IMG/VR virus record: IMGVR_UViG_3300010354_000445
Coordinates: 1-28,661 of that record
Strand: one strand, 5' to 3'
DNA from: a virus
DNA: 28,661 nucleotides
Shown here one piece after another: positions 1-7,049 of the stretch (position 1 is its first letter; each line of letters starts with the position of its first letter). The position numbers were made by a program, and so were the translations under genes. Below the pieces are notes generated by a model. The model had not been told where the DNA came from. It searched no databases and saw only the letters and a list, made by a program, of their open reading frames with translations.

Positions 1-2
1 AT

Positions 3-527
3 GTCGCTTACGAACCCAGTGGGGCTCTGGATGCTTACGTTGGTTATCGATCTATAAGTTCGACTACTGTCGCTGGTGTTAAGACACAGACTGCTTTAAC
101 AGCAGACTACGGCATACGAGATGTTGGTAAGTATACCTATTACAACGGTTTCGCTCCTGATAACCAGGCATATACTCCGTATAACACGCCGGAAGGTAAT
201 ACCACTGCTGAAGGTATTACCGGAGGGGGTGTAACACATCGTAATTACGAAGGGTCTCTCCTAACGAATGATTTGGGCCGACAGGGCACAGCAAACCGTG
301 CTGAATGGAAATACAACCCTCCGGTTTACTGCCGTACATATACGGAAACTGTCCGATCGGAGTCTCCCGGTTTGATGTCCACTGCCGTCCGGTTTATTTA
401 CCGAGGTGGTTCATCACGTTATGTATCTAACTATGGCTCTGTCTATTACCAGAGTCCGGAAAGCGTTCGGGGGCTTATTAGACCCTTTAGTGCATCCGTT
501 AATGTCGGCAACCAGCCGAATGTCTAA
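3..527 (+). CDS. Virion structural protein, 3' part (start outside window)
   Basis: An open frame runs from the first bases of the window to the TAA at 525-527 without interruption, giving 174 residues of a protein whose start lies upstream. The chain is rich in Gly, Ser, Thr and Tyr, has no obvious membrane segment, and ends in a stretch rich in Arg, Tyr and Ser. That composition fits a beta-rich virion protein. A TTG at 273 could be taken for a start, but the frame is open and similar in composition upstream of it, so an internal start is unlikely. It lies directly before the probable capsid gene, on the same strand, with 80 bases between. I do not recognise the family; a head or neck component is an inference from position only. 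Confidence 0.6.
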   Translation, partial: VAYEPSGALDAYVGYRSISSTTVAGVKTQTALTADYGIRDVGKYTYYNGFAPDNQAYTPYNTPEGNTTAEGITGGGVTHRNYEGSLLTNDLGRQGTANRAEWKYNPPVYCRTYTETVRSESPGLMSTAVRFIYRGGSSRYVSNYGSVYYQSPESVRGLIRPFSASVNVGNQPNV

Positions 528-594
528 CGCTAAAAATGCGACAAACCTGTTTCATTTTTATTAGTACTTAGTTAAATTAAATACGTAGTTCTTC

Positions 595-600
595 GGAGGT
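595..600 (+). promoter_or_regulatory. Shine-Dalgarno that fixes a TTG start for the capsid gene
   Basis: GGAGGT ends 7 bases before the TTG at 608, and no ATG or GTG lies at a suitable distance. The strong site supports the rare TTG start of the probable capsid gene. Confidence 0.7.
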
Positions 601-607
601 TGACGCT

Positions 608-1723
608 TTGTTCGTCGACAATGATTTTCCGAAGCTGCTCGGTGCGGAGTTATACCGTCCCCATCCTGCGTATGTCGTAGAGATGGCAGCTGAGCCGGTG
701 GTTGTTCACGATTTCTCGAAGCAACCCGGCCAGACCGTACAGCTTGATCGTTACCGTTTCTGGGGCAATCCCGGCTCGAAAGAGTCTCGGGAGCGCACTG
801 CTGAGCAGACCATCGGTACTGCTAACAGCCGGAATATCGTCAAGGACAAGGTGCTCGTGACCCTCCGCGAGTACACCGGTCCTGCCGACCCGACTGATCC
901 AACCCAGCCCAGCACCTTTAAGATTGCTCGCGAGACTCTGATCACCGCGCAGCGTCTTCTGCTGGACACCGGCAACCTGACTGCCTTCCACCAGTCGATT
1001 GGTTCGCTGACCCTGCTCGACGACTATCGTCGGTGGCGCGACCGTGTATTCATCAACGAACTGCTGAAAGCCGTCTCTAAAGGCAAGGCTTCCGACAGCC
1101 AAGGTGGATACTACTACCCCGGCGATCTCGCTGTTGGTAGCCTCACCTACGCCAACGCCGAGCAAGCTAAGTTCGACGTTAAGGACGACCTGCTGCGCGT
1201 GGTGAAGAGCCTGCGTAAGCGTAACGTTCCTACCTACCAGGACGGTTTCTATCGCTGCGTTTGCGATCCTACCTTCCTGATGCACCTGCGTCAGAACAGC
1301 GACTTCCGTGAAGTTGCTCGTTACCCTGGCAATGGTCAGATCAACCCGCTCATGTCGGCGATGCAGCCTAACGCTGCTATCTACATGGGTCAGGGCTTCG
1401 GTCAAGCCACCTTTGTGGCGGGTGAGCCGATCATGCCCACCGGTTTCGTGTTTGAAGGCGTGCGATTCTTCGAATCCACCAACATGCCTACTCAAACCGC
1501 AACCGCAACCATCGCTGGTACCAATAAGTCTTACGACACCGCGATTGGTATGTTCTTCGGTCCCCAGAGCGTGGGCGTCGGTATCGGCGGCAACAACGCT
1601 CAGGTGCTCCTGAACAACAACGACGACTTCAGCCGTTTCATCATGATGATTTGGAGCCTGTACGCAGGTTTCGAACTTCTGAACGCTGATTTCGCCACCA
1701 TCGGCTACTCCTTTAGCGCTTGA
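608..1723 (+). CDS. Probable major capsid protein
   Basis: A 371-residue soluble protein without signal peptide or membrane segment. Its size, the start of the virion block and its codon choice suggest the main shell protein: it prefers CTG, CGT, AAC, GAC and TTC, unlike the TTA/AAT-rich genes further along, as expected for the most abundant product. Visible landmarks are an early VTLREYTGP strand (about residues 84-92) and an Arg-rich helix LDDYRRWRDR (about 137-146), a layout reminiscent of capsid proteins that assemble without obvious proteolysis (N4 gp56-like). That family assignment is from memory of the pattern and is weak. Translation starts at TTG behind a strong ribosome site. The next gene follows after 14 bases with its own GAGGAGGT site, and the two probably share a transcript ended by the hairpin at 2637. 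Confidence 0.6.
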   Translation: MFVDNDFPKLLGAELYRPHPAYVVEMAAEPVVVHDFSKQPGQTVQLDRYRFWGNPGSKESRERTAEQTIGTANSRNIVKDKVLVTLREYTGPADPTDPTQPSTFKIARETLITAQRLLLDTGNLTAFHQSIGSLTLLDDYRRWRDRVFINELLKAVSKGKASDSQGGYYYPGDLAVGSLTYANAEQAKFDVKDDLLRVVKSLRKRNVPTYQDGFYRCVCDPTFLMHLRQNSDFREVARYPGNGQINPLMSAMQPNAAIYMGQGFGQATFVAGEPIMPTGFVFEGVRFFESTNMPTQTATATIAGTNKSYDTAIGMFFGPQSVGVGIGGNNAQVLLNNNDDFSRFIMMIWSLYAGFELLNADFATIGYSFSA

Positions 1724-1737
1724 GGAGGTAACTAACG

Positions 1738-2610
1738 ATGGCAATTAATCCCGCTCAGATCTCCGTTACCAAGATCTATCCTGGTAACTACACGAACGTT
1801 CTTCGGTATTGGCACGAGTCCAAGTCCGTTGACTTTCTGAATGAAAACGGCAGCCCCGAGACGCTGGCTAACCAGCCTGTCGGTGGTCCCGTTGGTGTGA
1901 TCTTCCGTCCCGGTTGGATCGCTCAGCAAGCTGTTGGTTACGTTGACCTGTCTTATCAGGCTCTGGGTACCAACAACCAGCTCGACTACTACACCACCCC
2001 TTGGGGTTCCGGTCAGAATGGTGCTCCCCAGCCCTTCCTGAACGGGAATGTGATCATTCCCTCCCCGGATTTCCACAAGGATATCCGTGCCGACATCACC
2101 AACGGCATCACCGTTCCCTCCGGTGCCTATGTGTACCGTGTGGGCCTCCGTCTCGACGGCGGCGATGTGGTGAGCAGCGGTGTGGCCGGCGGTTCCGCTA
2201 CCCCCACCCTGGGTCTCGGCCCGAACGTGGGCGTGGGTCTGTCCACCACCCCCAGCGTCAGCGGCTTCTTCGCCACTGTTGCAGGTTCGAACAGCCGTAT
2301 CGAAAACGGTTCGTTCAATTCCAGCAATGCCTGGAACCCTGCAAATATGCACGTGGTGACCGCTGACACCACCTACAAGCTGTACACCGTGGGCAATCTC
2401 GGTGGCACCGCTGCTTCAGGTCTGGCTCAAGCTTCCGGTGTGTACGATCCTCGTGCTCAGTCCGGTAAGCTTTCCGCCAAGAACAAAGCACTCGCTCTGT
2501 GCGAAGTGTGCTGGCTCGTCCCCGATGAGCCGCCCAAGCGCGACGATGTGGCCCTGCAGCCCGCTGGTCTGGTTGAGTCCAGCATCTACACCTCGACGAC
2601 TCCGGCCTGA
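1738..2610 (+). CDS. Abundant virion protein next to the capsid gene (decoration or cement candidate)
   Basis: 290 residues, starting at ATG 1738 behind GAGGAGGT at about 1724-1731. The protein is rich in Gly, Ser, Val and Pro, beta-type, and lacks hydrophobic helices. The middle (about 135-195) is a Gly/Ser/Thr-rich stretch that may be a flexible or exposed loop. Codon use is as biased toward CTG, AAC, GGT and TCC as in the preceding capsid gene, and a strong terminator follows, so the pair seems to be made in large amounts. A second shell or decoration protein is the simplest reading; a major tail protein is the alternative. I do not recognise a specific family. Confidence 0.5.
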   Translation: MAINPAQISVTKIYPGNYTNVLRYWHESKSVDFLNENGSPETLANQPVGGPVGVIFRPGWIAQQAVGYVDLSYQALGTNNQLDYYTTPWGSGQNGAPQPFLNGNVIIPSPDFHKDIRADITNGITVPSGAYVYRVGLRLDGGDVVSSGVAGGSATPTLGLGPNVGVGLSTTPSVSGFFATVAGSNSRIENGSFNSSNAWNPANMHVVTADTTYKLYTVGNLGGTAASGLAQASGVYDPRAQSGKLSAKNKALALCEVCWLVPDEPPKRDDVALQPAGLVESSIYTSTTPA

Positions 2611-2636
2611 TATAGTCAGGACGCGAACCACGGGGG

Positions 2637-2660
2637 CCCCCTCTTCGGAGGGGGTTTTTT
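2637..2660 (+). terminator. Intrinsic terminator with UUCG tetraloop
   Basis: A 7-bp stem, CCCCCTC paired with GAGGGGG, is closed by a C(TTCG)G tetraloop and followed by six T. It sits 27 bases after the stop at 2610. Stem, loop and U tract are all textbook, so this is a strong end for the capsid transcript. Confidence 0.9.
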
Positions 2661-2673
2661 ATTTGCGTGTAGC

Positions 2674-2679
2674 TATACT
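2674..2679 (+). promoter_or_regulatory. Possible -10 element (TATACT) restarting transcription
   Basis: TATACT lies just beyond the terminator and about 24 bases before the ATG at 2703. No convincing -35 box is visible, so this is only a candidate for a promoter serving the following genes. Confidence 0.25.
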
Positions 2680-2702
2680 GAGTGTCGATAACTGATCACA
2701 TA

Positions 2703-3137
2703 ATGGCAGTCGCCGAAATGAAGGAGTACACGTTCACCCCCAACGGTGTAAAAGTCTCCGTCATCAGTGTTCACGATGATGGTGAATACTACATGGTTAA
2801 GTCGGTAACTACCGGTAAAATCTTCTTCGCTCATAAGAATCAGATTGTCGAAAAAGAGGTAGAGGCGGAAGCAACCGAGAAATCAACAAAACAGCGCCGT
2901 GGCCGCACTATCGCTAAACCAGAGGTTCCCGCTTTCAATCGAATCAATATCAACAGCGCTCCTCCTGAACTCCTAACTCAAGTCTTAAAAGGAGTCGGAA
3001 TGAAAACTGCGGTTCAAATTAAAGAGCTGCAGCAAAGTATGCCTGGAGAGCGCTTCTCTAAACTTGAACAGCTTAAGGAAATCAAACACGTTGATTGGGA
3101 TTCGGTTCTGGCCGACGATCACGTTTACGTAGAGTGA
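2703..3137 (+). CDS. Helix-hairpin-helix (ComEA-like) protein
   Basis: 144 residues from ATG 2703; an in-frame GTG at 2682 would add 7. The first 50 or so residues form a small beta-rich segment (YTFTPNG, VSVISVHDDGEYYMVKS) that could be an SH3/KOW-like barrel. After a charged linker the last 65 residues match the ComEA-type helix-hairpin-helix pattern: ININSAPPELL, then KGVGMKTAVQI (hairpin with G-x-G), then FSKLEQLKEIKHV. These domains bind the DNA backbone without sequence preference. The gene lies between the capsid block and two paralogous virion genes, so it may act in DNA packaging, head completion or as a packaged DNA-binding protein; this role is inferred. It has no clear Shine-Dalgarno site. 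Confidence 0.65.
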   Translation: MAVAEMKEYTFTPNGVKVSVISVHDDGEYYMVKSVTTGKIFFAHKNQIVEKEVEAEATEKSTKQRRGRTIAKPEVPAFNRININSAPPELLTQVLKGVGMKTAVQIKELQQSMPGERFSKLEQLKEIKHVDWDSVLADDHVYVE

Positions 3138-3146
3138 TATAACTAG

Positions 3147-3181
3147 GAGCCCTAGAATGTAAAAAAATTAGGGTTCTGTTT
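3147..3181 (+). terminator. Weak stem-loop before the next gene
   Basis: GAGCCCTA at 3147-3154 pairs with TAGGGTTC at 3169-3176 (one G-U pair, 14-base loop), followed by TGTTTTG. It may be a weak terminator or attenuator; it ends next to the GTG start at 3183. Confidence 0.4.
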
Positions 3182-3182
3182 T

Positions 3183-3815
3183 GTGTCTCAGCTCCTGACC
3201 TCTCAGCTTCAGCAAATCGAGAGATTTCTCGCTGAGCAAGGGGTCATTTTTACTGACCAGATAACAGACGCAACTAAACGCGAAGTTGTATATGCAGCAG
3301 TAAATCAATTAACCCGTAACGGTTTTGAAACAGAAAGTCATGCTTTATGTCAGTATGATTTTGATCGTGTCTGTTATCACTTAAATTACAATATAGCTTC
3401 GGTTGATCCTGCCGATTACTCTCGATTACTAGAAGCTTGTAATAACATTCCTAGTGAATTTTATTACGGTAAAGTTGTAGAGCAGATACAACGCTGCGAG
3501 ACAGCAGAACCCCTCTGTGAGCTAGCTAATAATCGCGCTACTAATCGTCAAGAAATAATTTTGGGTGACGGTACTGAAATCTTGAATCGTTCTATCGCGA
3601 TTCAAGATAAACGTGTTGTTGCCCGCCTGTGGCGAGAAAACTATTTATTCGAATGTGACCGATTGTCTCACATTCTTCATGTCGTTAATTATAAAGATCC
3701 GGTAATAGCCCAGTCCCGTTTTATCGAGACTGAGGGAGATTTTATTCAGGGTTATCCTGGTCCTCCTAATCCCGCTTTGGCGGATGATTTGTATTTTTCT
3801 ACCAATTGGCACTAA
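3183..3815 (+). CDS. Virion-block protein, first of a tandem paralogous pair
   Basis: 210 residues, GTG start; the ribosome site is weak and lies in the preceding stem-loop. It is a mostly helical, charged soluble protein. Blocks shared in order with the next gene are: QLQQIERFLAEQG-like N-terminus, DATKRE with a following AxNQLxRN, the YHLxYNIA block, DYSRLxxACNxIPSE, RATxRQExILGD, IQDKRxxARxWRENYxFExDRL, and a C-terminal YFxTNW. The two genes are 30 bases apart on the same strand, so they arose by tandem duplication. Codon use here is more AT-rich than in the copy. The size and position in the head block would suit a head-tail connector or neck subunit, but no known connector motif is recognised. 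Confidence 0.55.
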   Translation: MSQLLTSQLQQIERFLAEQGVIFTDQITDATKREVVYAAVNQLTRNGFETESHALCQYDFDRVCYHLNYNIASVDPADYSRLLEACNNIPSEFYYGKVVEQIQRCETAEPLCELANNRATNRQEIILGDGTEILNRSIAIQDKRVVARLWRENYLFECDRLSHILHVVNYKDPVIAQSRFIETEGDFIQGYPGPPNPALADDLYFSTNWH

Positions 3816-3845
3816 GTAGAATATTTATAACCAGGGAGAAGCAGC

Positions 3846-4466
3846 GTGGCTGATTTAACTACGCAAGAATTAGAACAGATCCAGAGTTATTTAGCTCAGC
3901 AGGGTATTGTTTTTCAACCGGATACGGTTGATGGTACTAAACGTGAAATAATATACGCAACGATTAATCAGCTTGCCAGAAACCCTGCCCAGGTTTTCGG
4001 CTATCGTTTAGACGATTTTAACTTTAGTCGTGTCGCGTATCATCTTGGGTACAACATAGCCACGGTTCCTGCTGGCGATTATTCCCGCTTGATGCAGGCT
4101 TGCAACAGTATTCCCAGCGAAGTTTACGTCGATAAAATTGTGCAGCAGATTGAGCGCTGTGAAGAAGCAGAGCGTCTAACTGAACTTGCAACTGGGCGTG
4201 CCACAAGTCGTCAAGAAACGATTTTGGGTGACGTTAACCGCTCCATCAATATCCAAGACAAACGCGAAACAGCTCGTATCTGGCGCGAGAATTATGTGTT
4301 TGAAACGGATCGTTTGGCCCAAATGTTGTACGTGGCTAACTATCGGAACCCGGTAACAAACAGATATCGGTTTGAACGTAGCGGAGCTTCATTCGTTCAG
4401 GCTATTCCGGGACCTCCTACAGCATCTCGTGCTGATCGAATTTATTTTTATACGAACTGGCGCTAG
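3846..4466 (+). CDS. Virion-block protein, second of a tandem paralogous pair
   Basis: 206 residues from GTG 3846 behind GGGAG. It shares the length, block order and C-terminal YFYTNW end of the preceding gene, at roughly half identity by eye. It is shorter by a few residues because the insertion after ILGD (DGTEILN in the first copy) is missing here. Retention of both copies suggests they form a hetero-oligomer or fill successive rings of the same structure. Function is not recognised; a connector or neck role is inferred from position only. Confidence 0.55.
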   Translation: MADLTTQELEQIQSYLAQQGIVFQPDTVDGTKREIIYATINQLARNPAQVFGYRLDDFNFSRVAYHLGYNIATVPAGDYSRLMQACNSIPSEVYVDKIVQQIERCEEAERLTELATGRATSRQETILGDVNRSINIQDKRETARIWRENYVFETDRLAQMLYVANYRNPVTNRYRFERSGASFVQAIPGPPTASRADRIYFYTNWR

Positions 4467-4498
4467 ACTTCTCTTAGCTTAGAAATTACGTAGATCTA

Positions 4499-6079
4499 AT
4501 GGCTCCTAAACCTTTAACAGCCCAGGATCTTATGAACCTGGCAGGTGTTTTTGCTGGAGCCATAGGCGGTCAATTCCGTAAAGCCGCTGGGAGAGCTGGT
4601 GTTTTGCCTGCTGAAAGGCAGCTCCCTCGTGAAACCATTCAATCTGTCCAGGGAGTTTTTACCCCTCCCGCAAAACCGGCTGTTCGTGCAGGCGGTGGGT
4701 CAACATTTCGCATGGGCGCTGCAGAAACCCCTCCTGCTGCGCCTCCCGTTCGTCGTCCCGAGCCCCCCGTAGCTGGAATCTTCCAGCCTTCTTTAACTCC
4801 TGTTGTTCGTTCGACGGCTCAATCCTCTGTCCAAGCTCCTCCTGTTAACGTCCCGACTCCGAGTCAGGTCGTTACACGTCCTTCTGTAGAGATTGATCCA
4901 CGTCAAGTTTATGGTCCTTCTTTAGAGGCTCCTGCTCCGTCCGTTCAAGCCGAACGGTTTATCCCTAAAGGCGCCGAAATTTTTCAGCCTTCGTTGATGG
5001 GTCGATACAACCCCCAAACGCAGAACATGAGCCCCACCCAGATGAGTGGGAAATTCAGAAAAGGGTTTGCCAGCGAGTTTGAATACGCCCCCGGTGGTAC
5101 TCGCACCTTTAGTGATGAAACCTTTGTTGGTCCTCTCCAGGCAGCCCCGACCCCCTCGGTCCGAGCTACTCCCGACGCTGCCGGTACTGTTTACGATCAG
5201 CTTCCCTTGAATCTTCGTACCGACATTACCTCAGCGTGGACTCCTCAAGGTGCCGCACTTCGGAATGCGTTAACTAATCTGCAGGGGAAGCTTCCTCTCT
5301 TAGCTGGTCTGGGGACTGCGGGTATAACTGCGGCAGGTGTTACCGCTTATAACTTGTTTGGCGGTCAAGGAGAAGAAGCTCCTCTTGGCCCCACAACATC
5401 CGCTCCACCGGTTTCTTTAGAGGAGGAAACTGCTCCTAATAATGTCGATGCTTCGCGAGCTGCCGCTCAAACTGAAACAGCCCGAGCCGCAGCCGCCGAC
5501 CTAGCGGGTGGTGACCTGAGTGCCCGGACTCAACGCTTTAGTGACCGGGACAGCAACTTGACTCAAGCTCGGCAAGCTGCTGAAGCGAGCGCTCGTCTCG
5601 ATCCTTCGCGGACAGGCGGTGCCGCGACAGCCCCCACACGATCCGACGTGGGCGCTCCTGCTGATTACAAACAGATCGCGCAATACTATGCGGCTCGCCG
5701 CCAGGAGGCTTTAAAGCCGAAAACTACTGATGAAACCCTCCTTGAGCTTCAAGCTACCGGCGCTCTGGATAAACCCGGTATTGCTCAATGGGCCGCCGCT
5801 AATCCTGTTCTCGCTTATGAGTTGAATCAGAAACTTCGCGCTCGCGATATTTCTCAGCAAAGTCAAAATAATGTTGGCGCAACAATTACGGCGCCTCTTG
5901 GTTCTAATGTTCAGAATCTCGTTCCTGGTAGTACCCAGGGACTAATTGATGCTGCTGAAGGTCGTGATCCTGCGATCAAAAACGTAACTGATGCAACCGT
6001 GACAACAACTATTGCGCCGATGCCAAAGGAGCTGCAAGCTTTCTTCGCTCGTGCTGGTTTTCAGAACCGCGCCTACTGA
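4499..6079 (+). CDS. Ala/Pro-rich virion protein with a central hydrophobic segment
   Basis: 526 residues. The first 245 or so are rich in Ala, Pro, Gln and Val and look disordered, with repeated short motifs such as GIFQPSLTPVVR and EIFQPSL, and variants VFTPP and PSVRA. Around residues 265-288 (LPLLAGLGTAGITAAGVTAY) is a Gly/Ala-rich hydrophobic stretch long enough to cross a membrane. The C-terminal third is helical and charged (YYAARRQEALKPK, QWAAANPVLAYEL). An internal virion or ejected protein would fit a membrane-insertable segment inside a low-complexity chain, and so would a scaffold or tape-like role; neither is proven. The start is ATG without a clear ribosome site. Confidence 0.5.
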   Translation: MAPKPLTAQDLMNLAGVFAGAIGGQFRKAAGRAGVLPAERQLPRETIQSVQGVFTPPAKPAVRAGGGSTFRMGAAETPPAAPPVRRPEPPVAGIFQPSLTPVVRSTAQSSVQAPPVNVPTPSQVVTRPSVEIDPRQVYGPSLEAPAPSVQAERFIPKGAEIFQPSLMGRYNPQTQNMSPTQMSGKFRKGFASEFEYAPGGTRTFSDETFVGPLQAAPTPSVRATPDAAGTVYDQLPLNLRTDITSAWTPQGAALRNALTNLQGKLPLLAGLGTAGITAAGVTAYNLFGGQGEEAPLGPTTSAPPVSLEEETAPNNVDASRAAAQTETARAAAADLAGGDLSARTQRFSDRDSNLTQARQAAEASARLDPSRTGGAATAPTRSDVGAPADYKQIAQYYAARRQEALKPKTTDETLLELQATGALDKPGIAQWAAANPVLAYELNQKLRARDISQQSQNNVGATITAPLGSNVQNLVPGSTQGLIDAAEGRDPAIKNVTDATVTTTIAPMPKELQAFFARAGFQNRAY

Positions 6080-6108
6080 GCTAAACTTTAATTAACTAGG
6101 TTTTATCG

Positions 6109-6474
6109 ATGCCTAACCCTTATACCTGGGGAGATACAGCCGGTATAAATCCGATGAGCGGATTTGGGTTAGCCGATCCTATCGTCAATGTCCCTGTTCC
6201 CGGCACCGAGACAGGTGGTGGAATGGATTGGAACAAGACCCTGTTAGGTGCCGGTGCTTTATTTGAAGGCATCGGCCAATTAGCCCGTGGCATAAGAGGG
6301 GAACCTCCAGCACCTATGGGTATGGCAACTAGGGCATTGAGCGATTATCTGAATCAGGGTCGGCAGGAATCTATGCTCGCCCGTTTATTAGAGCAATTAT
6401 CCGAAGATAATACCGGGATAGCACTCACGTTAAAACCCGGTACTAAAGATATCACTAAAACAAGTGAGGGTTAA
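6109..6474 (+). CDS. Small protein of the virion block, unknown
   Basis: 121 residues from ATG 6109. The N-terminal 45 residues are Gly/Pro-rich. Next comes a short amphipathic stretch (LLGAGALFEGIGQLARGI) and a helical part (YLNQGRQESMLARLLEQL). No family is recognised. The stop at 6472-6474 lies 2 bases before the next start, so translation of the pair is probably coupled. Confidence 0.45.
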   Translation: MPNPYTWGDTAGINPMSGFGLADPIVNVPVPGTETGGGMDWNKTLLGAGALFEGIGQLARGIRGEPPAPMGMATRALSDYLNQGRQESMLARLLEQLSEDNTGIALTLKPGTKDITKTSEG

Positions 6475-6476
6475 TC

Positions 6477-7046
6477 ATGAGCACGACAAGCACTAACAAG
6501 CAGCCCTGTTTAATTGACCGCCCTTTTCTTCGGGGCGCTCGCATTAATAACAGCACTCCAACCTGTAACCCCACCAATCCGAACCTTACTGATCTTATTC
6601 AGTTAGTCCGCGTGGGTGATCTCCCCTCGGAAGATGGTGCTTTGGTGGAGGATATCTCCATCGTAAGTAACGAAGATTATCCGGATAACAGTGGTATTCG
6701 TACCGCCGATATCGCTTTATATGTTTACGCTCCTAATCAGGCAGCGCCGTCCACGTCCGCTGCATTGATGGTCGGGCGGTTTGAAGTCGGTCTAAGTGGA
6801 TCTACTTTTGGTTATCCGCAGCAAGTTCAATTACTAGGTATTAATGCTCCTGTTCCTCAAGTCGGGGATACAAGTTTGGTTGCTCCGATTCAGATCGGTA
6901 AGGGTGAGGGTTTGTATCTAGAAAAAGGTTACATTCTGTGTGCTGGTTACATCGGTACGGGCCCTGCCGGCGCTTCTGGTGTACGCGCCTCGGGTGGTCT
7001 GAGTCCCTCCGGCATTACGATTCTGGCTCAAGGCGGTTTTTATTAA
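6477..7046 (+). CDS. Beta-rich virion protein, unknown family
   Basis: 189 residues from ATG 6477, 2 bases after the preceding stop and behind GAGGG in the end of that gene. The protein is rich in Gly, Pro, Ser and Ile/Val with alternating hydrophobic residues, as in single-domain tail or head-surface proteins. Near the C-terminus a loop GPAGASGVRASGGLSPSG resembles the Ala-Ser-Gly stretches of the fibre genes downstream. The next gene starts 3 bases after the stop, which places it in a tight virion operon. A head-tail or tail-tip role is inferred. Confidence 0.5.
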   Translation: MSTTSTNKQPCLIDRPFLRGARINNSTPTCNPTNPNLTDLIQLVRVGDLPSEDGALVEDISIVSNEDYPDNSGIRTADIALYVYAPNQAAPSTSAALMVGRFEVGLSGSTFGYPQQVQLLGINAPVPQVGDTSLVAPIQIGKGEGLYLEKGYILCAGYIGTGPAGASGVRASGGLSPSGITILAQGGFY

Positions 7047-7049
7047 ACC

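Noticed and set aside
650-1744. 364-codon open frame antisense to the capsid gene
   Set aside because: It lies almost fully opposite a well-supported gene, has a low-complexity Val/His/Arg-rich product with no ribosome site, and results from the biased codon use of the capsid gene.
1732-2352. Antisense frame of about 206 codons across the capsid companion gene
   Set aside because: Same cause: biased codons of the forward gene leave the reverse frame open; the product is a Gly/Thr/Val/His-rich string without motifs.
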